Below are positions 7,303 to 13,363 of a DNA stretch of 14,957 nucleotides, in pieces; within the stretch, counting starts at the first letter, position 1, and every line of letters starts with the position of its first letter. Below the pieces are notes generated by a model. It ran no database searches. It had not been told where the DNA came from and saw only the letters and a program-made list of their open reading frames with translations. Both the position numbers and the translations under genes were made by a program. Origin of the DNA: Chloroflexota bacterium (GTDB lineage Bacteria; Chloroflexota; Anaerolineae; Anaerolineales; Anaerolineaceae); the NCBI GenBank assembly GCA_023434145.1, contig JAEYTI010000235.1, positions 1 to 14,957 of the forward strand. Direction: 5' to 3'.

Positions 7303-7845
7303 TTAGTCAGCGGCGGCCTCTGATTCGACCACCTTCACCAGTTCCAGCTCGATGTCGATGGTGATCTCGTCACCCACCAGCACGCCGCCAGTCTCCAGCG
7401 CCGCGTTCCAGGTCAGGTCCCAATCCTTGCGGTTGATCACGGTGTGCCCGTTGAAACCGTAAGAGGTAGTGCCCCAAGGCGACTTAGCAGAACCGTTGTA
7501 CGTCACTTCCATCTCCACCTCGCGGGTAATGCCGCGAATGGTCAGGTCGCCGATCAGTTTGGCGCGCTCCGGACCGGTCACATCAACATGTTTCGAGACG
7601 AAGGTCAGGTAAGGATGATTTTCGGCATCCAAGAAATCACCGGAGCGCAGGTGGCCGTCGCGCTTCTCATCGCGCGTGTTGATGCTGCTGGCATCAATCT
7701 TGATGTTGACGGTGGTGTTGGCCGGGGTCTGCTCATCCAGGGCTACCTCACCATCGAACTTCTCAAACCAACCGCGCACCTTCGAAATCATCATATGGCG
7801 GACGGTGAACTGGATCTGTGAGTGGGAATTATCGATCTGGTACAT
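7303..7845 (-). CDS. yceI: YceI family protein (polyisoprenoid-binding lipocalin-like fold)
   Basis: The 180-residue protein starts MYQIDNSHSQIQFTVRHMMIS, the diagnostic YceI opening (x-I-D-x-xHSxIxFxVrHmmiskVrG). It continues with GWFEKFDGEVALDE, SINTRDEKRDGHLRSGDFLDAENHP and FNGHTVINRKDWDLTWN. YceI proteins form a beta-barrel that can hold polyisoprenoid quinones or lipids; the physiological role is poorly known and is often linked to stress. Many relatives have a signal peptide, but this one has none and is probably cytosolic. The open frame extends to 7929, but ATG 7845 begins the conserved domain, has GGAG upstream, and lies after the -10 at 7884-7889. A dyad with the same core as the marR operator lies between promoter and start. 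Confidence 0.9.
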   Translation of the reverse strand: MYQIDNSHSQIQFTVRHMMISKVRGWFEKFDGEVALDEQTPANTTVNIKIDASSINTRDEKRDGHLRSGDFLDAENHPYLTFVSKHVDVTGPERAKLIGDLTIRGITREVEMEVTYNGSAKSPWGTTSYGFNGHTVINRKDWDLTWNAALETGGVLVGDEITIDIELELVKVVESEAAAD

Positions 7846-7861
7846 GGGTTTATTTTCTCCT

Positions 7862-7889
7862 ATATCAAGTATCTTGATGTCAAAGTATA
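7862..7889 (-). promoter_or_regulatory. yceI promoter -10 with MarR-type operator
   Basis: On the minus strand TATACT (7884-7889) is followed directly by the dyad 7862-7880, core ATCAAG-TAT-CTTGAT. The core has the same ATCAAR-N3-YTTGAT form and spacing as the dyad at marR. A repressor bound here would cover the start point near 7877. A CTGACG -35 lies 16 bp upstream. Confidence 0.65.
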
Positions 7890-7903
7890 CTGCCAAAATA
7901 AAT

Positions 7904-7918
7904 CCCGTCAGTGACGGG
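7904..7918 (-). terminator. Probable terminator of marR
   Basis: On the minus strand CCCGTC-ACT-GACGGG forms a 6-bp GC-rich stem and is followed by ATTTATTTT. It lies 48 bp after the marR stop and overlaps the -35 region of yceI. Confidence 0.6.
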
Positions 7919-7965
7919 TTGATTATCAATCTTGAATGGCCGGGGCCGCCGGAGATCGCTCCAGT

Positions 7966-8412
7966 TCAGACCCGCTTGCCTAATTTCCTCAATAACCGGC
8001 CTAGTTCAGCCTGCTCTTCCGGTGTCAGCGCCTGCATTTCTTGTGTGATCGCTTCCACGTGCTTTGGCAGCACCTCCTCAATGCATTCGCGTCCTTTATC
8101 GGTCATCTCAATGTTGATCATTCGCCGGTCTTCAGCAGAGCGCACCCGCCGCACGAGCCCGTGCTTCTCCAGGTTATCCAACACCAGGGTCATGTTGCCG
8201 GTGGAGCGCAGCAGTTTCTGGCTGAGCTGCCCCTGGCACATCGATCCCAGGTGATAGAGCGCCTCGAGCACCGCGAACTGGCTCTCCGTCAGGCTGCCCA
8301 GCGTGCCGTGCGACAGCAAGCGCGTATCGAACGATGAGCTAGCTCGGCTGAGCTTGATGAACGTATCTAAGGCCAGAATCTGTTCCGGCGTTCCTTTAAA
8401 GTGCGTTGGCAT
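7966..8412 (-). CDS. MarR family transcriptional regulator
   Basis: A 148-residue winged-helix repressor of normal MarR length. The N-terminal dimerisation helix (ALDTFIKLSRASSSFDTRLL) leads into GTLTESQFAVLEALYHLG-type DNA-binding helices: SLTESQFAVLEALYHLG, then QGQLSQKLLRSTGNMTLVLDNLEKHGLV (helix-turn-helix). The wing RRVRSAEDRRMINIEMTDKG follows, then the C-terminal dimerisation helices. The wing sequence with DRR is a family hallmark. There is no Cys in the N-terminal region, so a thiol-sensing OhrR role is unlikely; a phenolic or other ligand is possible. It is probably autoregulated through the dyad at 8427-8453 and likely controls yceI just downstream. AGAAGG upstream gives the ribosome site. 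Confidence 0.92.
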   Translation of the reverse strand: MPTHFKGTPEQILALDTFIKLSRASSSFDTRLLSHGTLGSLTESQFAVLEALYHLGSMCQGQLSQKLLRSTGNMTLVLDNLEKHGLVRRVRSAEDRRMINIEMTDKGRECIEEVLPKHVEAITQEMQALTPEEQAELGRLLRKLGKRV

Positions 8413-8426
8413 TGAACCTTCTTTCT

Positions 8427-8453
8427 TTCAACATCAAATCGTTTGATGTTGAA
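8427..8453. promoter_or_regulatory. Operator of marR (perfect dyad)
   Basis: TTCAACATCAAA (8427-8438) and TTTGATGTTGAA (8442-8453) are perfect 12-bp inverted repeats around TCG. The dyad lies directly downstream of the marR -10, covering the transcription start. Confidence 0.85.
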
Positions 8454-8456
8454 CAT

Positions 8457-8485
8457 ATTATACGTAATCGGATACGTTTTGTCAA
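8457..8485 (-). promoter_or_regulatory. marR promoter, full sigma70 consensus
   Basis: On the minus strand TTGACA (8480-8485) and TATAAT (8457-8462) are separated by exactly 17 bp. Both hexamers match the consensus perfectly. A promoter this strong, sealed by the adjacent dyad, suits tight repression by MarR itself. Confidence 0.92.
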
Positions 8486-8778
8486 GTACCAATTTAGCAA
8501 ATTCTGTGGGAAGTTTCAATATCAAAATGCTCATTATTTTCCACAGTCCTCGATTTGGTACCCACCGCTCACAACCATGGTAGGGTGAATCGCGCAGATT
8601 TAGAGTTGGTTTCGCACAAAGTGTGAAGCAACTCCCAAATTTCTTTCTCATATGGGAACCAGTTTTTCTGTTCAACGTTCATAATTATAGTGAGCATTGG
8701 TAAAAAGCAGTACTTGTATTACGTACCGCGAACAGCAAGGCAGAATACCCAGAAAAGACACGAATCAACAGGCAAATT
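8486..8778. other. AT-rich intergenic region between marR and the PD40 lipoprotein gene
   Basis: I see no gene here. A near-perfect dyad TTCGCAC-AAA-GTGTGAA (8611-8627) could be an operator. A possible -10 for the lipoprotein gene is TATAGT in TAATTATAGTG near 8685-8692, with a poor -35. The long leader after it has no clear structure. Confidence 0.5.
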
Positions 8779-10290
8779 ATGCAAAAAATTCTTCCCCTCA
8801 TACTACTCTTACTTGCGGCATGTCGACCCGCCGCCTCCACGCTGCCCACGCAGTCTCCTGCTGAGATCCAGACCATCGCAGCCTCGACGGTTGATGCAAT
8901 TCTGTATTCTACGCCGCAGCCCCCCACCCAAACTGCGCAGCCTACGCACTCAGTCGCCACGGTAACACCCAACGAACCTGCCGAACAAACTACCGAAGAT
9001 TTTTGGGTCACGTATGTCAGCCTGGGCAACCTTTGGATCTCCAAACCGGATGGTTCGCAGCCTACCCGGCTCACAAACACCCCAGCGCAAGACTATTTGC
9101 CCACCTGGTCGCCCGATGGCAGAGCATTGGCTTTTCTACGTTATTATGACGCGGATTTGTTCGATGGCAATTTGCTCGTCTTGCCAGTCGATTCAAGCGC
9201 ACCGCGGCTCCTCACACCCGAGCGGCAGTACAGCACCTTTTCCTGGCTGCCCGACTCCCGTACTCTGCTTGCAGTCTCCGATGATGAGCGGCTGCCCGAG
9301 AGCTACCTGATCAACACGGTGACGGGCGACGAGCAGGCGTTGGAGGGTCTGAACGGAGGCATGCCGATCCTCTCGCCCGATGGGTCGAAAATTGCCGCGC
9401 TGGTAGCGGAATCGCGCTGTCAGGGTGAAAACTGTCTCGCCCCGAATGACCTGTTTATATACGATCTGGCAACAGGCGATGTTACCCAGATCACAGACGA
9501 CCAGCAGCCAAAGGAATGGCTGGCCTGGTCGCCGGACAGCAAGCAGATTTCCTTTGAAGTTCGCGGCACCGACCTGGATTTCCGCGACTACGTTGAAGTG
9601 GACGGCGCCAATAAACGCTGGAATGACCAGCCCGTGATATGGTGGACAGAAGTGATCTATGCAGTCTCCCCCGATCGCAAGCTGATCGCCTACGCCACTC
9701 CTGCCACCACCGATGGTACGGCAACGACGGAAGTATTCGTTATGCCGTTTGGGAACGACAACAGCGCCGCGAAACAGATCGCAAAGCTAAACAAAGGTGA
9801 TCAAACCATCGATCCGTATATCAGCTTGATCCATTGGTTGCCCGACAGTTCCGCTGTTGTATTTGGTTCGTGGTGGAAGGTCTATTACGCGCCTGTGGAC
9901 GGCAGCGGCCAGAAGCTGATCCCAATCGAGTTAGAGAAGTCCATCTTCGACATTCTCCCCGCCTCCGGCGCGGCATATAACCCTCCGCCCGAGCCAACCG
10001 CCCCAGCGCAGTGGCACGTCTGCCCTGGCGGGCTGCGATCAAACCTGGCAGTGGGTGGCAAAGCCATTGTCAGCAGCGACCCGCCCACGCCCAACAATGT
10101 TCGGGCTGGCCCCAGCACGAAAAACACAAGGCGCGGCCAGATTCAGCCCGGCGAGGTGGTAGAAATCCTCAGCGGCCCTGAGTGCGTCGAAGACATCATC
10201 TGGTGGGAAGTGCGCTCGCCCTCCACCGGCCTGACAGGCTGGACAGCAGAAGGTACGATCGGAACTTACTGGCTCTCACCCATCGACTAA
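8779..10290 (+). CDS. Surface lipoprotein with PD40/TolB-like propeller and SH3b-like domain
   Basis: The 503-residue product begins with a short signal peptide and lipobox LAAC, Cys15 being the lipidation site. A Ser/Thr/Pro-rich linker (about 16-70) follows. The middle part has six WD40-like beta-propeller (PD40) blades, each with a SPDG- or LPDS-type turn: LPTWSPDGRALAF, FSWLPDSRTLLA, PILSPDGSKIAAL, LAWSPDSKQISF, AVSPDRKLIAYA and IHWLPDSSAVVF. The C-terminal 75 residues, with NVRAGPSTKNTRRGQIQPGEVVEIL and WWEVRSPSTGLTGWTAEG, are a bacterial SH3-like domain, normally a peptidoglycan or cell-wall ligand-binding module. The protein is likely anchored on the outer face of the membrane. Its ligand is unknown. 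The ribosome site is weak (AGG at 8770-8772). The gene is followed directly by a strong hairpin. Confidence 0.88.
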   Translation: MQKILPLILLLLAACRPAASTLPTQSPAEIQTIAASTVDAILYSTPQPPTQTAQPTHSVATVTPNEPAEQTTEDFWVTYVSLGNLWISKPDGSQPTRLTNTPAQDYLPTWSPDGRALAFLRYYDADLFDGNLLVLPVDSSAPRLLTPERQYSTFSWLPDSRTLLAVSDDERLPESYLINTVTGDEQALEGLNGGMPILSPDGSKIAALVAESRCQGENCLAPNDLFIYDLATGDVTQITDDQQPKEWLAWSPDSKQISFEVRGTDLDFRDYVEVDGANKRWNDQPVIWWTEVIYAVSPDRKLIAYATPATTDGTATTEVFVMPFGNDNSAAKQIAKLNKGDQTIDPYISLIHWLPDSSAVVFGSWWKVYYAPVDGSGQKLIPIELEKSIFDILPASGAAYNPPPEPTAPAQWHVCPGGLRSNLAVGGKAIVSSDPPTPNNVRAGPSTKNTRRGQIQPGEVVEILSGPECVEDIIWWEVRSPSTGLTGWTAEGTIGTYWLSPID

Positions 10291-10293
10291 CGG

Positions 10294-10335
10294 TTGCGAC
10301 GCCCGCGGGGAGAATTTTCCCCGCGGGCGTCGCAA
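10294..10335. terminator. GC-rich bidirectional hairpin between convergent genes
   Basis: An 18-bp perfect stem (10294-10311 with 10318-10335) has a 6-nt loop, GAATTT. It fills the 49-bp gap between two convergent stop codons. No T tract follows on either strand, so it may work as an RNA 3'-end protector as well as a terminator. Confidence 0.8.
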
Positions 10336-10339
10336 ATGC

Positions 10340-10771
10340 TTACTTTTCTACGAACACATCGATGAAGCAGGCTGGGTTCTCCAGCGCTTCCAGGTTATCC
10401 GATTCGCTGGTGGCCATCTGGCGGGTGAGATAAAACCGCCAGGGCGCATCAGGCATCGACATTCCGCGCATAGCCGCGCTGCGCATGTTCACGCGCACGC
10501 TCACACAATCCAGCTTGCCCTCGGGGCAGCATCCGCGCAGATCCTCGCCGGCCAGCATCACCGCATGGCAAATCTCTTGCAGCATCGGCTCTTCCAGCCC
10601 ATACGGCTTCAATTCTTCCATCACTGGCTTTAACGGGCAGTCTTCCTGGGGGACCGGGGTCTTTGGCAGCACTAAGGAGAAGGCAGAAACAATTTCCCAT
10701 TCATGAATGCGGCCTGTGCCGCTGACACGGTGGGCGCCGCTCTCGCGGCTGGCGTTCGGAGTAGCGTTCAT
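10340..10771 (-). CDS. Unrecognised cysteine-containing protein
   Basis: From ATG 10771 the product is 143 residues. I do not recognise the family. It has a Ser/Asn-rich start, then an alternating strand/helix part: HEWEIVSAFSLVLPKTPV, then EICHAVMLAGEDLRGCCPEGKLDC, then VSVRVNMRSAAMRGM, and ends in ACFIDVFVEK. Cysteines in DCP, EICH, CCPEGKLDC and PACF could bind a metal or form disulfides, but no standard motif is met. There is no signal peptide or membrane segment, so it is probably cytosolic. The frame is open to 10855, but GAGG followed by ATACG before ATG 10771 is a good ribosome site, and a TATAAT (minus strand, 10811-10816) lies between the two. It is divergent from the chelatase gene. 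Confidence 0.7.
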   Translation of the reverse strand: MNATPNASRESGAHRVSGTGRIHEWEIVSAFSLVLPKTPVPQEDCPLKPVMEELKPYGLEEPMLQEICHAVMLAGEDLRGCCPEGKLDCVSVRVNMRSAAMRGMSMPDAPWRFYLTRQMATSESDNLEALENPACFIDVFVEK

Positions 10772-10810
10772 CGTATCCTCAATTCTGGCAAGATTCTCTT
10801 GCCTGTTCTT

Positions 10811-10816
10811 ATTATA
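10811..10816 (-). promoter_or_regulatory. -10 element of the unrecognised gene
   Basis: TATAAT on the minus strand lies 39 bp upstream of ATG 10771. No clear -35 is seen. Confidence 0.5.
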
Positions 10817-10902
10817 GTGACAATTTCCGTGATTTGCGCACAATTTCACAAGCATTTCCGTTACTAGTTTTGTGGTAAACTACACGATGGTACTTCGTAT
10901 CG

Positions 10903-10978
10903 ATCCGAAAATATTGCTTGTGTTTGTTGTTTGGGTGGCTACCCCACCCAAGCAACAAACACAAAACAATTTTCGGAT
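10903..10978 (+). repeat. Long hairpin 3 in the leader of the chelatase gene
   Basis: An outer 10-bp perfect stem (ATCCGAAAAT, 10903-10912 with 10969-10978) is followed by a 5x4 internal loop. An inner 21-bp stem (10918-10938 with 10944-10964) has one G-U pair at 10930/10952 and a 5-nt CTACC loop. The inner 5' arm contains only G and T. The short direct repeat CTTCGTA flanks the structure (10893-10899 and 10984-10990). It lies 102 bp before the chelatase start. Confidence 0.85.
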
Positions 10979-11079
10979 AGGTTCTTCGTAAGACTACGCT
11001 GGCACACGATGATGTGAGCCTGCTAATGTACGGAAACGACACGTAAAAACGCACTTAACTAGAAATACTACAGGGACGT

Positions 11080-12189
11080 ATGCCTCCAATTTATCCATTC
11101 ACTGCAATCGTCGGTCAGGACCGAATGCGCCGCGCCCTGGTGCTCAATGCCGTAGATCCCCGCATTGGCGGGGTGCTAATCCGCGGCGAGCGCGGCACGG
11201 CTAAATCCACCGCCGCCCGCGCCCTGGCAGCCCTGCTGCCGCAGGTGCGCGTGGTGAAAGGCTGCCGCTTTGGCTGTGATCCCGATCGCCCAGCCACCTG
11301 GTGCACCGAGTGCCGCGAGCTGCATACGAACGGCCACGAGCTGCCGGTGGAGGTGCGCACGACCGCCTTCATCAACCTACCCGTCTCCGCCACCGAAGAT
11401 CGCGTGGTGGGTACCCTGGATATCGAGGCAGCCATTCAGAAGGGCGAGCGCCACTTTGAGCCGGGCGTGCTTGCCGCCGCCAACCGCGGCCTGCTCTACA
11501 TTGATGAAGTGAACCTGCTGGACGACCACGTGGTGGACGTTCTGCTCGATGCCGCGGCGATGGGTCAAAACATCGTCGAACGCGAAGGCATTTCCTTCTC
11601 GCACCCGGCGCGCTTTATCCTCGTCGGCACGATGAACCCCGAAGAAGGCGATCTGCGCCCGCAGCTTTTAGACCGCTTCGCCCTCTCCGTCGAAATCTAC
11701 GGTATCCGCGAGGCCCGCGAGCGCGTGGAGATCATGCGTCGCAACCTGGCCTACGAGAATGACTCAACCCGTTTCCTCAGTGACTGGCAGCAGCACGAGC
11801 AGGACCTTTCTGAGAAGATCGCCCGCGCCCGCGACCTGGTAGAGCACGTTGGCTGGACCAGCCGCGACCTGCTCTCCATCGCCTCGCTGACCTCCTCGCT
11901 GGGCGTCGATGGTCACCGGCCCGATTTGGTGATCCTCAAAGCCGCCCGCGCACAGGCCGCATTCGAAGGCCGCGAGATGATCAACGATCGCGATATTGCC
12001 CTGGCCGCCGAGCTGGCCCTGCCGCACCGCCTGAAGCACACCCCCTTCTCGCAGTCCTCTGTGGGCATGGAAGAGCTGGCCGAGCGCATCGAGCAGCTTC
12101 AGGGGCAGGCCGGTGCATCGGAAGGCCGTGAAGACGAAGAAGGTGACCCAGACGCCGCTGAGGAGCGCATCTCGCAAAAAAAAAAGTAG
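11080..12189 (+). CDS. chlD: AAA+ chelatase ORF: ChlI-like subunit and N-terminal half of ChlD
   Basis: The 369-residue zero-frame product is a complete BchI/ChlI-type AAA+ ATPase of the Mg/Co-chelatase family, which powers metal insertion into tetrapyrroles. Walker A is GERGTAKS (36-43), Walker B is LLYIDEVN (138-145), sensor 1 is around Asn186 (GTMNPEEGDLRPQLLDRF, with the arginine finger at about Arg199), and sensor 2 is Arg280. Four cysteines, 62, 66, 75 and 78 (GCRFGCDP...CTEC), may form a metal or redox site. The last 30 residues are an acidic linker ending SQKKK, where the frame stops at TAG 12187. The family normally continues from this linker into a VWA domain in the same protein, and that domain lies here in the -1 frame. 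The ORF therefore yields either a short ChlI-like subunit or, after frameshifting, the full ChlD. A ribosome site CAGGGA lies at 11070-11075. Confidence 0.9.
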   Translation: MPPIYPFTAIVGQDRMRRALVLNAVDPRIGGVLIRGERGTAKSTAARALAALLPQVRVVKGCRFGCDPDRPATWCTECRELHTNGHELPVEVRTTAFINLPVSATEDRVVGTLDIEAAIQKGERHFEPGVLAAANRGLLYIDEVNLLDDHVVDVLLDAAAMGQNIVEREGISFSHPARFILVGTMNPEEGDLRPQLLDRFALSVEIYGIREARERVEIMRRNLAYENDSTRFLSDWQQHEQDLSEKIARARDLVEHVGWTSRDLLSIASLTSSLGVDGHRPDLVILKAARAQAAFEGREMINDRDIALAAELALPHRLKHTPFSQSSVGMEELAERIEQLQGQAGASEGREDEEGDPDAAEERISQKKK

Positions 12190-12226
12190 ATGAGATTGTC
12201 GAGGACCAGTCGCAGGAGCCTTCGAC
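12161..12226 (+). promoter_or_regulatory. Predicted -1 programmed ribosomal frameshift signal in chlD
   Basis: An A10 tract (12176-12185) contains the heptamer A AAA AAG (12180-12186) in the zero frame, followed at once by the stop TAG. The SD-like AGGAG (12161-12165) ends 14 nt before the heptamer. A stem GTCGAGG (12198-12204) with CCTTCGAC (12219-12226, one bulged T) begins 11 nt after it. These are the three parts of the dnaX-type signal. Slippage gives AAA AAA GTA GAT and continues in the VWA frame. Confidence 0.8.
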
Positions 12227-12254
12227 CCCCAATCCGCAGGAAGCGCGCAAGAAT

Positions 12255-13175
12255 ATGTTCGACCAGGGCGACGCGTACTGGTGGGATGGCGGCAAGAAAA
12301 TAAAACCCGGCGCGACCTTTGAGGCCCGCCGCCTCGACACCCCGCTCGACAAGATGATGCGCCGCAACGCAGGCCGCCGCTCACGCACCTACAGCGACCG
12401 CAAGCGCGGGCGCTATATCATGGCGCGCCCGGCTATGGGCCGCAAGGATGACATTGCCTTCGACGCAACCCTCCGTGCCGCCGCACCCTTCCAGAAGCGC
12501 CGTGCCGATCTGAAGAAAGAGCGCAATGTGGCTTTTGCCATTCAGCGCGGCGATTACCAGCGCAAGGTGCGCGTACGGCGCGCCGCCAATCTGGTGTTGT
12601 TCCTGGTAGATGCCTCGTGGTCGATGGCAGTCGCCGAACGAATGGCCGCCACAAAGGGCGCCATCCTCTCGCTGCTTACCGATGCCTACCAGCGCCGCGA
12701 CCGGGTCGGTCTGATCACCTTCCAGAAGGACCGCTCGCTGCTGATCCTGCCGCCGACTAACTCGGTGCAGCTTGCCGAAAAAGCCCTGCGCGATATCCCT
12801 GTGGGCGGCAAGACGCCCCTTTCCGCAGGGCTCCAGCTTGCCCACGATGTGCTCCGCCGTGAGAAGATTCTGCACCCCGACGTACTGCCCCTGCTCATCA
12901 TCCTCACCGATGGGGCTGGTAACGTCAGCATGGGCCACCTGCCCCCACAGGAAGAGGCCCACATGATCGCCGAACGCATCGCCGAGGAAGACGTGCACTC
13001 CGTGGTGATCAACATGGAGCACGTGGCCTTCGATCAGGGTCTGGCGCAGGCGCTGGCCGAGCATCTCGAAGGCCCCTGCTACTCGCTAACCGACCTGAAA
13101 GCCGAAACGCTCTACTCGGCAGTGCGCGACGAAATGGGCAAGGCCTACAGCAAAGCCATCGAAGAAAAGCGGTAA
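12255..13175 (+). CDS. chlD: VWA half of ChlD, read in the -1 frame (extends back to 12186)
   Basis: In the -1 frame the reading is open from the slippery site: a Pro/Glu linker (VDEIVEDQSQEPSTPNPQEA) leads to the segment starting at ATG 12255. The full frameshift product is 698 residues. The ChlD marks are DATLRAAAPFQKRR, the MIDAS DASWS (511-515 of the fusion), KGAILSLLTDAYQRRDRVGLI, LPPTNS, GGKTPLSAGL (MIDAS Thr579) and LTDGAGN (MIDAS Asp611). The VWA domain binds Mg2+ and links the ATPase ring to the large tetrapyrrole-binding subunit (ChlH or CobN), which is not in this window. Most relatives have DASGS; Trp here is unusual. Independent initiation at ATG 12255 (AGGAAG at 12238-12243) is possible but less likely, because the upstream linker is also open and family-like. 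Confidence 0.88.
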   Translation: MFDQGDAYWWDGGKKIKPGATFEARRLDTPLDKMMRRNAGRRSRTYSDRKRGRYIMARPAMGRKDDIAFDATLRAAAPFQKRRADLKKERNVAFAIQRGDYQRKVRVRRAANLVLFLVDASWSMAVAERMAATKGAILSLLTDAYQRRDRVGLITFQKDRSLLILPPTNSVQLAEKALRDIPVGGKTPLSAGLQLAHDVLRREKILHPDVLPLLIILTDGAGNVSMGHLPPQEEAHMIAERIAEEDVHSVVINMEHVAFDQGLAQALAEHLEGPCYSLTDLKAETLYSAVRDEMGKAYSKAIEEKR

Positions 13176-13181
13176 ATCGCT

Positions 13182-13232
13182 CGACAGCAAAAAAACAAGC
13201 GGCATGCGTCCCTGTCGCTTGTTTTCGCATGC
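13182..13232. terminator. Terminator after chlD with overlapping alternative stems
   Basis: AAAACAAGCG (13192-13201) pairs with CGCTTGTTTT (13216-13225), an intrinsic terminator shape 17 bp after the stop. Two further stems compete: CGACAG/CTGTCG (13182-13187 with 13212-13217) and GCATGCG/CGCATGC (13202-13208 with 13226-13232). Confidence 0.75.
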
Positions 13233-13363
13233 AATAAAGTCCATTGGGGAAACCTTGCTATCCAAGTTCGGTTGTTCCCGCTTTTCGCGCGCCTCATTTT
13301 TCTGTACGCTAGTGATAGGTTATGCGCAGCAAAGGGGGAAATCACGCGCAAAGGAGCAAAACG

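Noticed and set aside
7922..7936. Further MarR-type site (ATCAATCTTGAA) before yceI
   Set aside because: The half-sites are 2 bp apart instead of 5 bp between the ATCAA and TTGA cores, so it does not match the other two operators.
10860..11079. Cobalamin riboswitch before chlD
   Set aside because: I looked for a B12-box-like element and found none. The region is dominated by one long hairpin instead.
11764..13064. Long open frames on - opposite chlD (206 and 227 aa)
   Set aside because: Antisense shadows; both sense frames carry intact AAA+ and VWA motifs.
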